DNA of 64,000 nt from Cephalotrichum gorgonifer. Taxonomy: Eukaryota > Ascomycota > Sordariomycetes > Microascales > Microascaceae. The notes under the pieces were generated by a model. That model worked only from the letters and a program-made list of their open reading frames with translations, was not told the DNA's origin and did no database searches. The position numbers and the translations under genes were made by a program. The DNA lies in the NCBI GenBank assembly GCA_900312665.1, contig ONZQ02000001.1, positions 44,600 through 108,599 of the forward strand, read 5' to 3'. This document shows, one piece after another, positions 45,191 through 57,313 of this stretch (its first letter is position 1; each line of letters opens with the position of its first letter).

Positions 45191-45796
45191 GATTAGAGCT
45201 GGGGTAATAATTGTCATGCCGCGTGTGGTTACTGTGGGATCCTGAGTAAGGACGAGTGTGACATCGTCCACGGCTATGGAGGCAAAGGAGGCCAGCTTAT
45301 ATAGCTGCACCTGGACTCATGCTCTAAGGACCTCCACTATGTCAACCCAGAACCCTAGAGGACCTTGTCATAGTGCAAGCGGCGAGCATCTTGTTATCAC
45401 TAGTTTAATACATGGGATTAGGCGATAGGCTGCTCCGTTATGCTATGATTGAGGGGTCAATTCGCGCATACACGCGCATATTTGCTCAGGTGTGGTATTC
45501 AGGATTTAGCCAGATCATGCTACTCGTAGAAACATTCCGGTGCTACCAAGTTTCTAGGTAAGCTCGGACAAATGCGAAAGGCAAGAATCTCCCCCGTGGA
45601 AAACTACACGCCAAAATTTCTAGTATATTATCTTCTTAGTAATAATCTAAAAATGGCTAACACTATTATCGTTATTATATTTTTATTAATATATTTGTTA
45701 AGTATAAAAATATGGAGAGACCGGACCTTTCCGGTACAGTGGCTCAGGGGGGCCCGGCCCGGAGGTTCGGGATATCCACTTATCCTATTTCCTTCT
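45191..45796. other. AT-rich transition zone
   Basis: Promoter side of the DJ-1/PfpI gene passing into very AT-rich sequence (about 45600-45720). No gene. Confidence 0.5.
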
Positions 45797-45987
45797 TGTA
45801 CTTAGGGCATTCGGAGCCCTTATTCTATTTACTTCAGAGATCAAGCAATATATATCTTTCGTTTGTAACCAGATTGTACGGCTCATGTGTGAGTCTGGAA
45901 CCGTAGCTTCGGTTCTAAGGATGTGACCTTGACTTCTGAATACCTTCACCTCTGGCCTAAGACTTTGACAAGCCCTCCCGGGCTCAT

Positions 45988-45992
45988 CCTTT
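45988..45992. repeat. Target-site duplication, left (CCTTT)
   Basis: CCTTT directly precedes the left LTR and is repeated directly after the right LTR at 51358-51362. Confidence 0.9.
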
Positions 45993-46208
45993 TGTGGGAA
46001 TACGGGACCACCTTGTCCTTCATATTCATGATAACTAGGTGGAATAAGTGCATCCCTTATATACGTGAGATGCATGTACAGGAGCAATTCTCCTGTCAGC
46101 TGGCAAGCCTAATTTTACAGGGGTTTGCGACATCTCACTTAAGTTGATATATCCTTCTAATATACTAGCATTTTGGGGCCTTGTAATAGTACTCAGACCC
46201 TTCTTATA
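45993..46208 (-). repeat. 3' LTR of the copia element (left)
   Basis: 216 bp. Differs from the right LTR at 15 positions by my alignment, all of them C/T or G/A transitions. Confidence 0.92.
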
Positions 46209-48086
46209 TACCCCCCTAGGTGAGACTATTCCCTACTGAATTGCCTTATCTAGCTGCTCAAAGCAGTGAATTATTCTCTCAGCTAAAGGAACTGTTCTTC
46301 CTTGAGGTCTAAGATATCATTTGATATCTTAGAATCAGCAGATTTTTCTTCTATGAGGGCCCTGATATCTTCTATCCCAAGTTATTCGATGAAGTTTATA
46401 TACTTAGCTCTTATAAGGACTTTCATAAATCTATCAGCAGCTATCTAGTAAGTAGGGACCTACTGCAATTATATATGCCCTTACTGGACCTCTTATCTCA
46501 GCTAGTGCTGATAGATATCGATATACTTAAGGTATATATAAAGCTAAGCAGTCTTCTTCTTCAGGAGATATATTATTTAGAGATTATTGCTGATAAGGCT
46601 CAGGCTTTAATTAAGTTCAAGTTCAAGCTACTCAAGGAGATATTCGAGTACTTGTTATTCTTTAGTAGTATATATAAGTATAAGAAGTTCTGCTTCTATT
46701 GATAATATAATTACAGTATCCTGCTTCCCGGCCTTCCAGTATACTAGGTATCCAAATAGTTTTATTAGGAAGCCCTAGCTGCTCTTACAGTCTATAATAT
46801 TATCTGTAAATAAGATATCACTGTAGTACTTAAAGAGATCACTTTGCCTAGCTCGGAGGGCGAGAAAATAGATACTATAGAGATACCAGATATAATATTT
46901 AGCTACCTCTTCATAAGGCCTCTCTAGATAGTGAGAGGATTATAATAGAACTGCTATAGCTCTTAAGATATCTAGCCAAGTCATTATAGCAGTATAGATC
47001 AGTGATCCTACTATCACCTGGTATCTCAGATACCCTATCTCATTGAGCTCATTGTTTTCTATTGTAGATTAGAGGATAACAGTAGATATAAGAGATATAT
47101 CAATACTCTTGAAGTATATAGTAGATTTGAGGGATATCTCAGTGGCCTTATATACAGATATTAACTTAAAGCAGGTTATGATTTTATCGATATAGGTCTC
47201 CTGAGAGAGCTATAAGAGCCTCTTTTCTCAGTCTCTTGAGATCCTCATTTTGAGGAATCAGATAGTATTATTTCCTCCTATCATCTCAAAGTACTCTATA
47301 AGAGCAGCTTCGATATACTTCTATTCTTCTTCCTCCTCTTTTCAGAATATCATAATGATATTATCTACAAAGAAGAAGACAATAATATAGCTATTAGAGA
47401 AGATATATAAGTCTTCTTATATCCTTTTAAGCCTTATCTCAGAGAGAGCTAAATAAAGCTTCTTATATCAAAGAATAGATAAGATTTGAAGACTATAGAG
47501 GGCCTTAAAGAGCTTCTAAACTTAATCCTGCTAATAATATCTATCCAGTAGATAGTATCAGATATCCTTATCAAAAGTACTATTTAAGAAGGCTGCTATC
47601 ATATTATACTGCTTTATCTTGAGATCAAACTTTATAGTAATAGATATCAGAGTTCAAAAGATCCTTATAGTAAGTATAGCTATATATATCTCTCTCTCTA
47701 TTATAGGCTGTTGATTATCTCGAATACAGAGGCAGACTTTGAACTTGGTGATATATCCTTCTAGGTTGAACTTATAGTTATATATCTACTTGAGGGGCAG
47801 TAGTGATAATATAGCTGACTTCTTAGATATCCGAAGAGCTATCTTTTACTTAAAGACTTTTCTTATCTCATCTAGTTCTATAGAGGCCTATTCCTTATGA
47901 AATTGATAGTATATTACTTCTCTGTAATAGCCTGGCTTAGATAGTATATCTCTTCGATATCAGTATTGCTCCTGTACTATAATAGTATAAATCCTTCCTG
48001 CAGTATATCTAACTATTATCATACTTTTGAGGGCTTATTGTATAGGCTTCAGGGCTTGCAATGACTGTCTCAGTTCCAGTTCCTGG

Positions 48087-48194
48087 GGTTCAGGAGCAGA
48101 TTGCAGTTCTACAGGCTCAGATGCAAGCTGTATCTCTTCAGGCTCAGGTACAAGCTGCACCTCTTCGGGCTCGGGTGCAAGCTACATCTCTTCT
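48087..48194. repeat. 27-bp tandem repeat, 4 units, inside the copia element
   Basis: Units start at 48087, 48114, 48141 and 48168. On the minus strand they encode Glu/Pro-rich repeats (PEPEEVQL-like), which fits the variable linker of copia Pol. Confidence 0.8.
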
Positions 48195-51141
48195 GGTTCT
48201 GATGATGGCAGTAGGAGCATCATGATACTTGATTTGATGGGATCTGGTGACAGAGTCAGGTAGATAGTGATACTCAAGGGATTCAGGCCTGGAGAGGCCG
48301 GAGGGTCTGATAGCTTTGCAGATAGTTGATCACCCTGCTGGCTATCCTATACTTCACCCCCTACCTCTGATAGCAGTTATAATACCGGAGATATATCTAG
48401 GGGTATAGGATCCCTTAGAAGATCCTATACTGGGTCTATATCTATATCCTCTTGGTCAAGGGTATCTGTAAGGTATTCTAGGGGTTCTCATACTTGCAGA
48501 GGCAGTATAGATCATTTAATATAGTAGATATATATCTCATCAAATATCATATACAGTATATTGATATAGTATTTTAGAGAGGGGATCTAGATAATATATT
48601 AAATGCTGGACTTATATCCAATAAGATATCCAATATTGATATATGATGATATCTTTAGGTGATACTTCTATATATCTTCAAGAGCTTTATTTATAAGGAT
48701 ATAAGCTTAATAACTATAAACTTTCAAGTAAGAGAGATTTTGATATATATCTGATAAGTTTTAGCTATAAAGGCTACTGTAAAATATCTGCAGCCAGTCA
48801 TAAGCTTTCTCTAGTAGTGATTTCCACTATAGCCTCTTATTAGATATCCGGTTGAAAAGATAGATCACTATTTTCACTGCCTCCAGCTACAGCGATATTA
48901 GGATCCCTGTATCCTCAAGAAGATATCATCCTTATATTAGGATAATAGCTCCGAGCCTCTTGATATTGCTGTTCTGATAGGAGCTTCAGGGGCTTAAGAT
49001 GATATACTCGATGCCTTTATCAGTAAAGTAGACAGTAGCTGCTTTTAATATAAAGCCTGATTTACTATCTGACTGGAAAAACCTTATATAGACATCCTAC
49101 TGCCTCTTAAGATACTAGGCCTTATCTATAATTTATCTAAGAAGAGTATCTTAGCTTCAGTTTATAATGATATCGATAAGGATAAGATAGATAGCCCTGC
49201 AGAGTATTATAACAGTATATTTATACTCATTATAGCCTATCTCTATAGAGAAGATATCAACTGTAATATAACTGAATAGAGCAGTGCTTCTAGGTTCTTA
49301 TAAGACTCAAGAGATATATCAGTAAGCCTTAGATACTGTATATACTTTATATTAGGAGGTCGAGGGCCCCTTAATTGAGGTCCTGAGTGAGCATTTGATA
49401 TACTGCTATAAGATTTCAGGCCCCTGATAACCGAGGTATCGGTGCTAGATTATTTTATCAGCCTCAGAGATCTCAGACTGCTAGGTCGACCAGATTACTG
49501 TGATTCTTAATATATAGCTGTCTGCTGGTTCTAGAACTTCCTCGAGAATAGATAAATGGCCCTCTTCTTTGAAGATATATAGAACCTTCCTTGTTTTGAT
49601 AAACTATATTATATTTATCTACTTACAAGGGGCGAGCCCCTATTCCTTCCAGAGGCTCTTCAAGATAATATTCATATAGAAGTTCAGATAGTAGTAGACC
49701 CCTCGAACTTATATAGGGTGCTCAGTCCCTTCTAGGGTCATTAGGTTGATATATATAATCCCTTTATCTAGGATCATTATATAGAAGTCTCTAGCTGTAG
49801 TGTAGTAAGGGTTCTCGAAGGCCTTATATTCCTCAAATTGCTTAAAGAGATTGAAGATATAACTATCAGCTCCTGAATCTAGGATAATCTACCACTTCTC
49901 TCTATCCTGTATATATAAGGTAACAGAGATAGTATTTATCATCAGAATCTCCTCTCTCTGTAAGTCTGAGATATCACTAGCTATCAGAGGCAGCTGATCA
50001 ATCATCCCTACAAGTTTTCAGTTATCTGGAGACTCAAGCTACTTATAAACCTTCTTTTCAGTTTAAGGGTTCTATAGAGGCAGCCTATCCTTGATGTACT
50101 TAATAAGCCTGCATTTTATACCTTGATAATCGAAAAGACTATATATATTATATACTACTGATATTCTTATATCTTTCTTATCCCTTCTATTAAGGATAAT
50201 AGCATTGATATATCCTAATAAGGACTTTAATAAGATATACTTCATATAGTCAATAGTCTTCTTTATAAAGATATCGAATAGAAGATCCAGTTTATTATAA
50301 GTATCTTCGATAAGATTATAGGCCTTGACTGCTCCAGTATGATGATACTATATAAGGGCTTCTTATATCCTGATATAAGATATCAGTTCTAGAGTATAGA
50401 TACTGTTCTAAAGCTTAAGAGTTCATCATATCTTGATAACAGTATCACTCTATTCCTCAAGTCCTATACAGTTAAGATTTCTTGAAATAACAGTTTCCTA
50501 CTCCTTCTCAAACTTGCACTTTATAGCTAGATCTTTGATCTTGAAGATCCAGTATATCTTGTTTACAATAGCTACTAGGTCTCCAGATTCAAAGTTATCT
50601 TGTTCTCAGATAATATTATAGCTGATAGATGATATCATAGTTCCCCTATAATCTCAGATCTTTTCGACAAGCTTCTTATATTCAGTAAGGTTGAGGAGAT
50701 ACTCCTGCTTCTTAAGCTTATAGATCTCTATTATATACTGATATACTCAGATCTCTGTAGTATCAGCTTCTAGATTCAGTGATGAAGATAGCTCCGGCCT
50801 CTCAGGTTCCATGATATTCTGTATCTCTACTGTATCGAGATCGATATAGGGGCTGAGATAGTGACTTCTAAGAAGTCGACAGGCTTCTGATAGCTATTCC
50901 GGCCAGTTAGAGACTATTTTTAGGGACTTCTTAAAGCTATACCTTAATACCATTACAGTAGGATCTTATAGATGAGCTATAAGTATATTTAGAACACTGA
51001 CACCGAGATGCTATATCTCCAGGAATATCTCGATAGTGAGAAGGAGGAGGAGGACAAGAATAGCTTCACTGAGTAGATTGGAATAAGAGGAACCGAATGA
51101 TGATAATTATAACTAGATTAGATACAAACTGAGCTCATAAC

Positions 51142-51357
51142 TGTAGGAATACAGGACCACCTTGTCCTTTATATTCATGATAACTAGGTGGAATAAGTGC
51201 ATCCCTTATATACGTGAGATATATATACAGGAGCAATTCTCCTGTCAGCTGGCAAGCCTAATTTTACAGGGGTTTGCAACATCTCGCTTAAGTTGATACA
51301 TCCTTCTAACGTACTAGCGTTTTGGGGCCTTGCAATAGTGCTCAGACCCTTCTTACA
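51142..51357 (-). repeat. 5' LTR of the copia element (right)
   Basis: 216 bp, TGTAGGAATAC to TTCTTACA. Same length as the left LTR, no indels between the two. Confidence 0.92.
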
Positions 51358-51362
51358 CCTTT
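51358..51362. repeat. Target-site duplication, right (CCTTT)
   Basis: Matches 45988-45992. Confidence 0.9.
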
Positions 51363-51480
51363 GACCTATGGACTCGAGACTTTTGTGGATCATTGATCAA
51401 CCTCAGAGGAGTCTGAATCCTGAGTGCTGAGGCTCTATCCCTCATGGTTTCCTTGTCAGGAGTACCGAGTCTATGAGGTT

Positions 51481-51510
51481 AGGAGGAAGCTTGCTTGTAA
51501 GCTTCCTCCT
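51481..51510. repeat. Perfect 12-bp inverted repeat
   Basis: AGGAGGAAGCTT and AAGCTTCCTCCT separated by a 6-nt loop. Lies in the right flank of the copia element, probably in an older repeat. Confidence 0.8.
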
Positions 51511-51581
51511 TGAGGTTGAGCTGCCCTATCGGGCTTAGAATCTTGATGCTGGGTTCCCCTGCATCACATCACTAGTCTTCT

Positions 51582-52134
51582 AGATTAAAATGCATATATT
51601 TACTTAATATCTTGAATTTTCTATTAATTTAGATTTTGAATCTATTAATGATAAATAAATAAACTATATAAGTCAAGAACTCACGCCAATGTTTTGCATG
51701 CCGCCAGAGTGGGTAGCTTCCTGGGCCCCCACGCCGCCGAAAAAGCTTTCGCCCAGACAATGTTAAATCTCTATTCCTGGTGGCCCACGTGGCTTCACTT
51801 GGCGCCCCAGATTTTAGCCCTCGAAACTTCTGTAGGGCTCTCTTTCTGCGCGACCGACTATTAATATTTTTCCTTTTCACTTTTGCAGGCTTTCTACCCG
51901 TACAGTATTTTCGTACAGTAGATATATATCACTCACCCTCACGACATATTAAGTAGGCCTCTATCCCTTCAATTCAGCCCAGGGTCGGGGATCGTTTGCT
52001 ATCATCACCAGGCCAATTACTAGCATTACCTAGTTGCTGGGTTATCGCATATCTTTACATTCAAATATAAGTCAGCTACCTGACAATCGCTTGTTTAGAT
52101 AATTCAGTAGTGGACCATGTTATATAAAGACTCT
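51582..52134. other. Intergenic, AT-rich to normal transition
   Basis: 3' flank of the intradiol dioxygenase gene. A small minus-strand open frame at 51629-51880 has no recognisable family. Confidence 0.45.
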
Positions 52135-53127
52135 CTAATCAACATCAGGGACTGGCAAACCGTCAACAATCCTCACCACCATGTTTAGCTTCTTTAGCGC
52201 CTCCACGCTATTTCCATCCCTCAACTGCGCTGTCTCCTTATCCGTGACAAGGACGAAATCATAAGTCAGCAGTTTCATGCCTTCCTGGGTTCCCGCATAC
52301 TGGCTGGCCATAGCCTTATCCACACGGCCTAAGCCCACAACCAGTGACTCCTTGACCCCGAACACTGCATCTGATGTCTCGTAAGGGTCACCCCTTAAAT
52401 ATAGGGCCGTTATTAACTTATCCCATCCTTCCTTCTCGAACATGAAATGCATGTGGCTAGGCCTCATCGGGTGCCTATTCAGCTTAGCTAGCAGCTTTCC
52501 CACCGGACCGTCGTGCGGGATAGGGTAAGGAACTGGCACAATCCCCTTAAACCAGAACTTGCCCTCCGTGTCGCTCGTCAGAATACCTCTCCCATCAGGC
52601 TTCTCCCTCCCCACATGTTGGACGTCGTACATCCCGCTTGAATCGGTCTCCCAGATATCAATCTTGACATCCGGAATAGGGTTGCCATGAGCATCCTTGA
52701 CGGTGCAAATAGCTAATAGTGGCTCCCCATTCTGATCATGTGACACTAGCGCGCCATGACCAAGAACCTCTGCATCATGGGTATGGAAGGGTCCCAACAC
52801 CGTGCCATCGGTCGACCCCGGCGGTTTTGGATGATCGATGCTATCGACTAGCAAGCTAAGTCCTAGCACGTCACTCAGTAAGATGAATTCTTGTCGTACA
52901 TTGGTGCACATCTGGCCGGTGGCGGTAAGGAACTGGATTGCCTCTAGCCATTCGTCCTGGGATAGACGGGTTTCGCGCGCGTAGTCGTGGAGGTGAATAA
53001 CAAGGCGTTCTAGGAGAAACTTAAAGCGGGGCGATGGGGTCTTCGAGTTGACCAAGTTCACGTTGTCCGTGATGTTATCGATGGTCAAATCTTTGAGCGA
53101 CGGAGTTGCTGCTTCTGAGTGCGTCAT
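52135..53127 (-). CDS. Intradiol ring-cleavage dioxygenase, hydroxyquinol 1,2-dioxygenase type
   Basis: Intronless, 330 aa, ATG 53127. The N-terminal dimerisation helices (RFKFLLERLVIHLHDYAR, LSQDEWLEAIQFLTATGQMC, FILLSDVLGLSLLVD) and GTVLGPFHTHDAE are those of catechol/hydroxyquinol dioxygenases. All four Fe(III) ligands are present: Tyr167 (GMYDVQ), Tyr201 (PVPYPIP), His225 and His227 (PSHMHF). The DGPVG segment after Tyr201 and the overall pattern favour hydroxyquinol (benzene-1,2,4-triol) over catechol. The product would be maleylacetate. It is divergent with the maleylacetate reductase gene, the next enzyme of the pathway. Cytosolic. Confidence 0.9.
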   Translation of the reverse strand: MTHSEAATPSLKDLTIDNITDNVNLVNSKTPSPRFKFLLERLVIHLHDYARETRLSQDEWLEAIQFLTATGQMCTNVRQEFILLSDVLGLSLLVDSIDHPKPPGSTDGTVLGPFHTHDAEVLGHGALVSHDQNGEPLLAICTVKDAHGNPIPDVKIDIWETDSSGMYDVQHVGREKPDGRGILTSDTEGKFWFKGIVPVPYPIPHDGPVGKLLAKLNRHPMRPSHMHFMFEKEGWDKLITALYLRGDPYETSDAVFGVKESLVVGLGRVDKAMASQYAGTQEGMKLLTYDFVLVTDKETAQLRDGNSVEALKKLNMVVRIVDGLPVPDVD

Positions 53128-53901
53128 ACTGGAGATGTCGATATTCCTGGATTTAGAGTACCGAGTGCAGGTTGGAGAACAGAAGAAGAAATATTAGCGT
53201 GCCAAGTTGGAGAGAAGTTAGATGACAGGACTATCGTGGTGTGGAAACTTTATGAGACTAGATATGCTCGCTTCATTCGGGATCTCTGAATTGCTTCCAC
53301 AACCAGACAGGGTGGGGTTAACTCCTAGCACTTTATGGGTGGATCTCTACTGATGGTGATGCTCTTATGCTCGCCCACCTCGTGCCCCGCCTAATGCCTA
53401 ATGCCATGTGCCCCGCCGCAGACTTTCCATAGAGCCCCACCTTCGATCTTCTTTTGTTACAGAATCAAACCCCACCTCAGGTCCGCAGGCTACAGCAACC
53501 ATGCAGTGCCCCAGGCTCTAGAGCGGCGCGATGAGATGCTAGCATTGCCTTGGTTTACTCTTGGCACACCCTGGTGGTCCTGCAAAATGAAGCGCATCTG
53601 GAACGGGATATCCCGGGGGGTTACAAACACCCAAGTGCAACACAAGATAATGATGCCCGGACACTGCTAACGATCCCAGTACCAATTAGGTATTGTCTCC
53701 TGGGTGGGTGTGCTTTCCCCATCCTTAGGGCGCCCAGTGGGGACACCAACAGGCAACGGGGAAAGACTAGAGTCGTACAAAGATGCGAAATAAATACGAC
53801 GACTCCTTGCCACAATCGAAACCCTATGTTTACGTACAACTGCGCCCATATCTCGCAAAAAAAAAGGACCAACTTAACACCTACACACTCTACTGAGCAC
53901 A
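53128..53901. promoter_or_regulatory. Divergent promoter region of the dioxygenase / maleylacetate reductase pair
   Basis: 774 bp between two start codons in opposite directions. CreA-like GTGGGG hexamers are visible (GGTGGGG at 53311-53317; CCCCAC at 53435-53440 and 53470-53475). Open frames inside this region are not convincing genes. Confidence 0.55.
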
Positions 53902-54975
53902 ATGAAATCCTTCGTCTATACAGCAAACCCTACCCGCGTCATCTTCGGGCCTGGGGCTTCCTCTCAACTGCCACGGGAACTTTCCCGGCAAGGCCTTCGA
54001 GCAGCCCTAATTCTCTCAACCCCGTATCAGGTTGAAGATGCCGACAGAATCAAGAACCTCCTGGGTTCTGAAGCCGTCGGCGTCTTCTCGGAAGCAGCGA
54101 TGCATACCCCCATCGAGGTCACTGAAAAGGCCCTCGAAGTAACTCGAGGTCTAAAGGCCGACAGCATCGTGTCGATCGGAGGTGGCAGCACAACAGGGCT
54201 AGGGAAAGCCCTCAGCATCCGAACTGGTCTTCCTCATATCAGCATTCCGACCTCCTATGCCGGCAGCGAGATGACTCCACACCTAGGAGAGACGGCTAAA
54301 GGCGTCAAGACGACGAGAAGCGACTCCAAGATCTTGCCTGCGACTGTCATCTATGACGTCGATCTCACTCTCACCCTTCCGCAGACGTTGAGTGCAACGA
54401 GTGGTGTCAATGCGATTGCCCATGCCGTCGAAGCGCTCTATGCACCAGACACCAACCCTGTGATTGCCCTGTTTGCCAAAGAAGGAGTCCGCGCTCTGGC
54501 ATCATCATTGCCTATCATAGGCAACGACGCGAAAGACCGAGCTGCCAGGAGTCAAGCTTTGTATGGCGCCTGGCTTTGTGGCACATGCCTGGGCAATACG
54601 ACAATGTCGTTGCATCACAAGTTGTGCCATACACTCGGTGGATCCTTCAACCTTCCCCATGCGGAAACGCATACGATCCTGCTCCCGCACACGCTAGCAT
54701 ACAATAGCCCGGTAGTGCCAGAGGTAATGAGAGGCCTTGCCGAGGTATTGGTCGATGCTGAGGGCGACGCTATTAACGGTCTAAATGGGCTTCTAGACCG
54801 GCTGGGCGTAAAGAGGGCGTTGAAGGACTATGGTCTCAAGGAAGAGGATATTGACAAAGCGGCAGCGATTGCAGTAAACAACCAGTATGCCAATCCTAGA
54901 GAGGTTAAGCAGGACAAGATTCGAGAGTTGATAAGGCGCGCTTGGGCGGGTGAACCTGCAAGGGCGGATCTGTAG
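53902..54975 (+). CDS. Maleylacetate reductase (iron-type alcohol dehydrogenase superfamily)
   Basis: Intronless, 357 aa, start MKSFVYTANPTRVIFG. Shows the dinucleotide motif SIGGGSTTGLGKA (GGGST, residues 93-97), the family box IPTSYAGSEMTP, and metal/active-site-region histidines in NAIAHAVEALY (His174) and LHHKLCHTLGGSFNLPHAETH. The length and motifs match fungal and bacterial maleylacetate reductases, which reduce maleylacetate to 3-oxoadipate with NAD(P)H. It is head-to-head with the ring-cleavage dioxygenase, so the two form the lower hydroxyquinol pathway. Confidence 0.92.
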   Translation: MKSFVYTANPTRVIFGPGASSQLPRELSRQGLRAALILSTPYQVEDADRIKNLLGSEAVGVFSEAAMHTPIEVTEKALEVTRGLKADSIVSIGGGSTTGLGKALSIRTGLPHISIPTSYAGSEMTPHLGETAKGVKTTRSDSKILPATVIYDVDLTLTLPQTLSATSGVNAIAHAVEALYAPDTNPVIALFAKEGVRALASSLPIIGNDAKDRAARSQALYGAWLCGTCLGNTTMSLHHKLCHTLGGSFNLPHAETHTILLPHTLAYNSPVVPEVMRGLAEVLVDAEGDAINGLNGLLDRLGVKRALKDYGLKEEDIDKAAAIAVNNQYANPREVKQDKIRELIRRAWAGEPARADL

Positions 54976-55369
54976 CTGAAGTATAGTCTTGAACCTAGAT
55001 TTTGTATGTAGTAAAGTACTTGATTTACATATCATGGAGCGAGCATTCCTCACTAAAACAGGCACATACAAGGCAGAAACATACAGCAAACTAAATATAC
55101 CATGTAATCTAGACGGCTAATGAAGAAAAAAAAGAAAGTATTACTACATTACTCTAACTTAAGTAACTGGTATGTCGAGTTATCTTAGTTAGCTTATAAA
55201 TAAACAATATTAAGAGAATGTTATTGTAGAATGAATAGATATATGTTACGCTCCAGACGGAATTGCAACTATCGGTTACGTTATTTAAGCATGCGGAGCA
55301 CCTGCTTGATTCCATCACAGCTTCCAATACTAGATCATTTAGTCTAGGCGGCCAATACAGTCGCAACCG
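54976..55369. other. Tail-to-tail intergenic region
   Basis: AT-rich 3' flanks of two convergent genes. No further feature. Confidence 0.5.
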
Positions 55370-57313
55370 TCATACCAACTTCTTTGCCGGCCAGATGCCC
55401 TGCTTTCCTGGAGAGAGTATTCCATTCGGATCCAAGGCCGCCTAATGTCTCAGGGTTAGAGTAAGAGTATATTTGTCAATTTCTGAGCGTCACACACCTT
55501 GATGGACTCCACGAATCTCCTATACGCATGGTCATTGAATCCATACAGGTTCTGCACAGTATCTTGGACCATGTTAGCAACGTGGGCTCTCGAAGATTCA
55601 CCCGAAGGTGGCCTTACCCATATGCTGCACGTGCGATCGATAATTGGCGAAACCACACTTCTCTGCCTCAGAGAGTAACGCCTCGACCACTTTGCGGCCA
55701 CCTTCGCGGTGCTTGGCGTTGGTTTTATCAAAGACGTATTCTTGAACAAAGAGGATATACTTGGAGAAGACGTGGCAGCCAATGAATGGATCCACTCCCT
55801 GTTCTTCCATGATGGCTCTTGCCTTCTTGAACCAAGCTGAAACTGCCTCGCCCTCGCACGGCAGAATGAGGGTGGTGTCAATATGTGCTCCCGCTCCCGT
55901 CCCGTCGGCTGGAAGGTTGTACTCTGCGAGCTTGACTGCGTTCATTGAAGGAACTCCTGCAGGCAAGGTTCCGACTTTGCGATTATCCACGGGCTTACCG
56001 TCCTCCCCTTCAAAGAGCGTGTTCTCAACCCAGGCGTTAGGAAGCTTTTCAGGAATGACCTCTTGTATTCTGGCCCAGCGGGCAAGCACCAGCTGTTTAG
56101 GCCCATACAAGCTTAGTGCACAGCGCCAATACCCCGTCTTGTACTTTTCCTTCAAGATGGCTATACTCTCGGGGGTAAGCGGTCCTGGCACAGTCTGCTG
56201 TGCATGCTTGGGCGCGTCGTGAGAAGCGAAGTGGTTGATGTTGGTGATCATTCCATGGTTCTGTGTGATCCCCTCGCGGTCAAGTTGTTGGAGCATGTCG
56301 ACCAAGGGTGCAATATCATCAACCTCGGGGCAATGTATCTTCATGTCCATGAAAGACGCAGGTGCCGGATCGAGCGCTACCGCCATCTTTGTAACGATTC
56401 CTAAGTTACTTTGCAGGAAAAGGCCATCTATCTGAGGGCCAAAGCTATTCGAACAAGCATGGGCGCTGGGAGAATTGGGCACAGCCCACTGGCCGGTGCG
56501 AAGGACGTCGCCTGAAGAAAGCAGAACCTCTAAACTGCCAATGAAGTGTTGACGGTCTCCAGTGGTTGTATAGCCGTGGCCGCGATCCAAAGTCTACGTA
56601 TAGGATCGAAGCCGATTAGAGATGGGAATGGCTCAGCTGGGAACGGGACGTCGACTTACATTACCCACAACACTTCCCCATCCCAGAGCCGGGACGGAGA
56701 CCCAAAGGTTGAGCTTGTTCTCAACAAGATAATTGTAAACATCGAAGAAGGTCACTCCAGGCTCCACCAAGATGTAGCAGAGTTTCTCGTTGACCTCTAA
56801 GATGCGGTTCATCCGCTGAAGCGATAACACCACGGAGCCAGCAAGTCGGGGCGCGGGACCACCGTAACTGTGAAATGGTCAGCGTCGGATTGTAGATCGG
56901 CTGAAGAACGCGCCCACCCAAAATTCTTGCCTTGTGAGCAGACCCACAGTGGCACGTGGCGCTGGTTTGCTACCTTGAGAATTGCCTGGATCTCCCCGAC
57001 TGACTGCGGACTATTGATCGGTTCAGCGGTTTATTCAGACGCAACGGGGTAAAACGTTTTGAGGTGAGGTGGCACACCATAATCCAGCAGATGCTTCAAA
57101 CCCTTCTTCAAACAATGGATATGGGTCTCTGAAGCTCATCAGGCCTTCGTCGGTTATCACATTCTCTCTACCAACAATGACTCGGAACTCGTCCAGGACA
57201 CCTTGGAAGCTCCTTTCGTCATGACCGGGTGGAAGGGTGCGAGCCCCTGGCTTCCTAGTTCCGAACGCATGGTCGTGATGCGACTGGAGCTCTAGATCTC
57301 TGTACCACTGCAT
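55370..57313 (-). CDS. Vanillyl-alcohol-oxidase-family FAD enzyme (VAO/eugenol-oxidase-like)
   Basis: Six exons: 57313-57078, 57010-56918, 56867-56660, 56593-55618, 55562-55498, 55441-55370; 549 aa, all phases fit. ATG 57313 gives MQWYRDLELQ. FAD-binding part: EIQAILKVANQRHVPLW, SQGKNFGYGGPAPRLAGSVV, LQRMNRILEVNEKL, LVEPGVTFFDVYNYL, LGWGSVVGNTLDRGHGYTT. Cap/substrate part: IDGLFLQSNLGIVTKMAV; C-terminus NLYGFNDHAYRRFVESIK, then DPNGILSPGKQGIWP. Family members oxidise 4-alkylphenols, vanillyl alcohol or eugenol at the benzylic carbon. Without the introns 57011-57077 and 56868-56917 the gene looks frameshifted; with them it is intact. Divergent with the carotenoid-oxygenase-like gene. Confidence 0.87.

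Larger units (their letters stand above)
45993..51357 (-). mobile_element. Ty1/copia LTR retrotransposon, full length, RIP-degraded
   Basis: Two direct 216-bp LTRs (45993-46208 and 51142-51357) start TGT and end TATA or TACA, and a 5-bp duplication CCTTT flanks them. The interior reads as a decayed copia polyprotein on the minus strand, so the 5' LTR is the right one. Reverse-transcriptase landmarks are legible around 47516-47345: KLFKALYSLQ, followed by FFFVDNIIMIF, the copia-type YVDD region with substitutions. Stops are frequent and the interior is strongly TpA-rich, as expected after RIP; no intact ORF remains. A 27-bp tandem repeat lies in the hinge between integrase and reverse transcriptase. 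Confidence 0.92.

Noticed and set aside
48087..48194. Regular 27-bp repeats considered as a CRISPR-like array
   Set aside because: The units are contiguous without spacers and lie in a eukaryotic retrotransposon linker.
46475..50621. Small open frames inside the AT-rich island
   Set aside because: They lie inside the decayed copia element and do not follow its coding strand in a consistent way.
53401..53926. Open frames between the intradiol dioxygenase and maleylacetate reductase genes
   Set aside because: They overlap each other on both strands, have no family resemblance and fill the divergent promoter.
57011..57140. Apparent frameshift and in-frame TAA near the start of the VAO-like gene
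   Set aside because: A 67-nt intron (57011-57077; GTGTGC donor, GCTGAAC branch, AATAG acceptor) restores a continuous family-like sequence, and all six exons then fit in phase.
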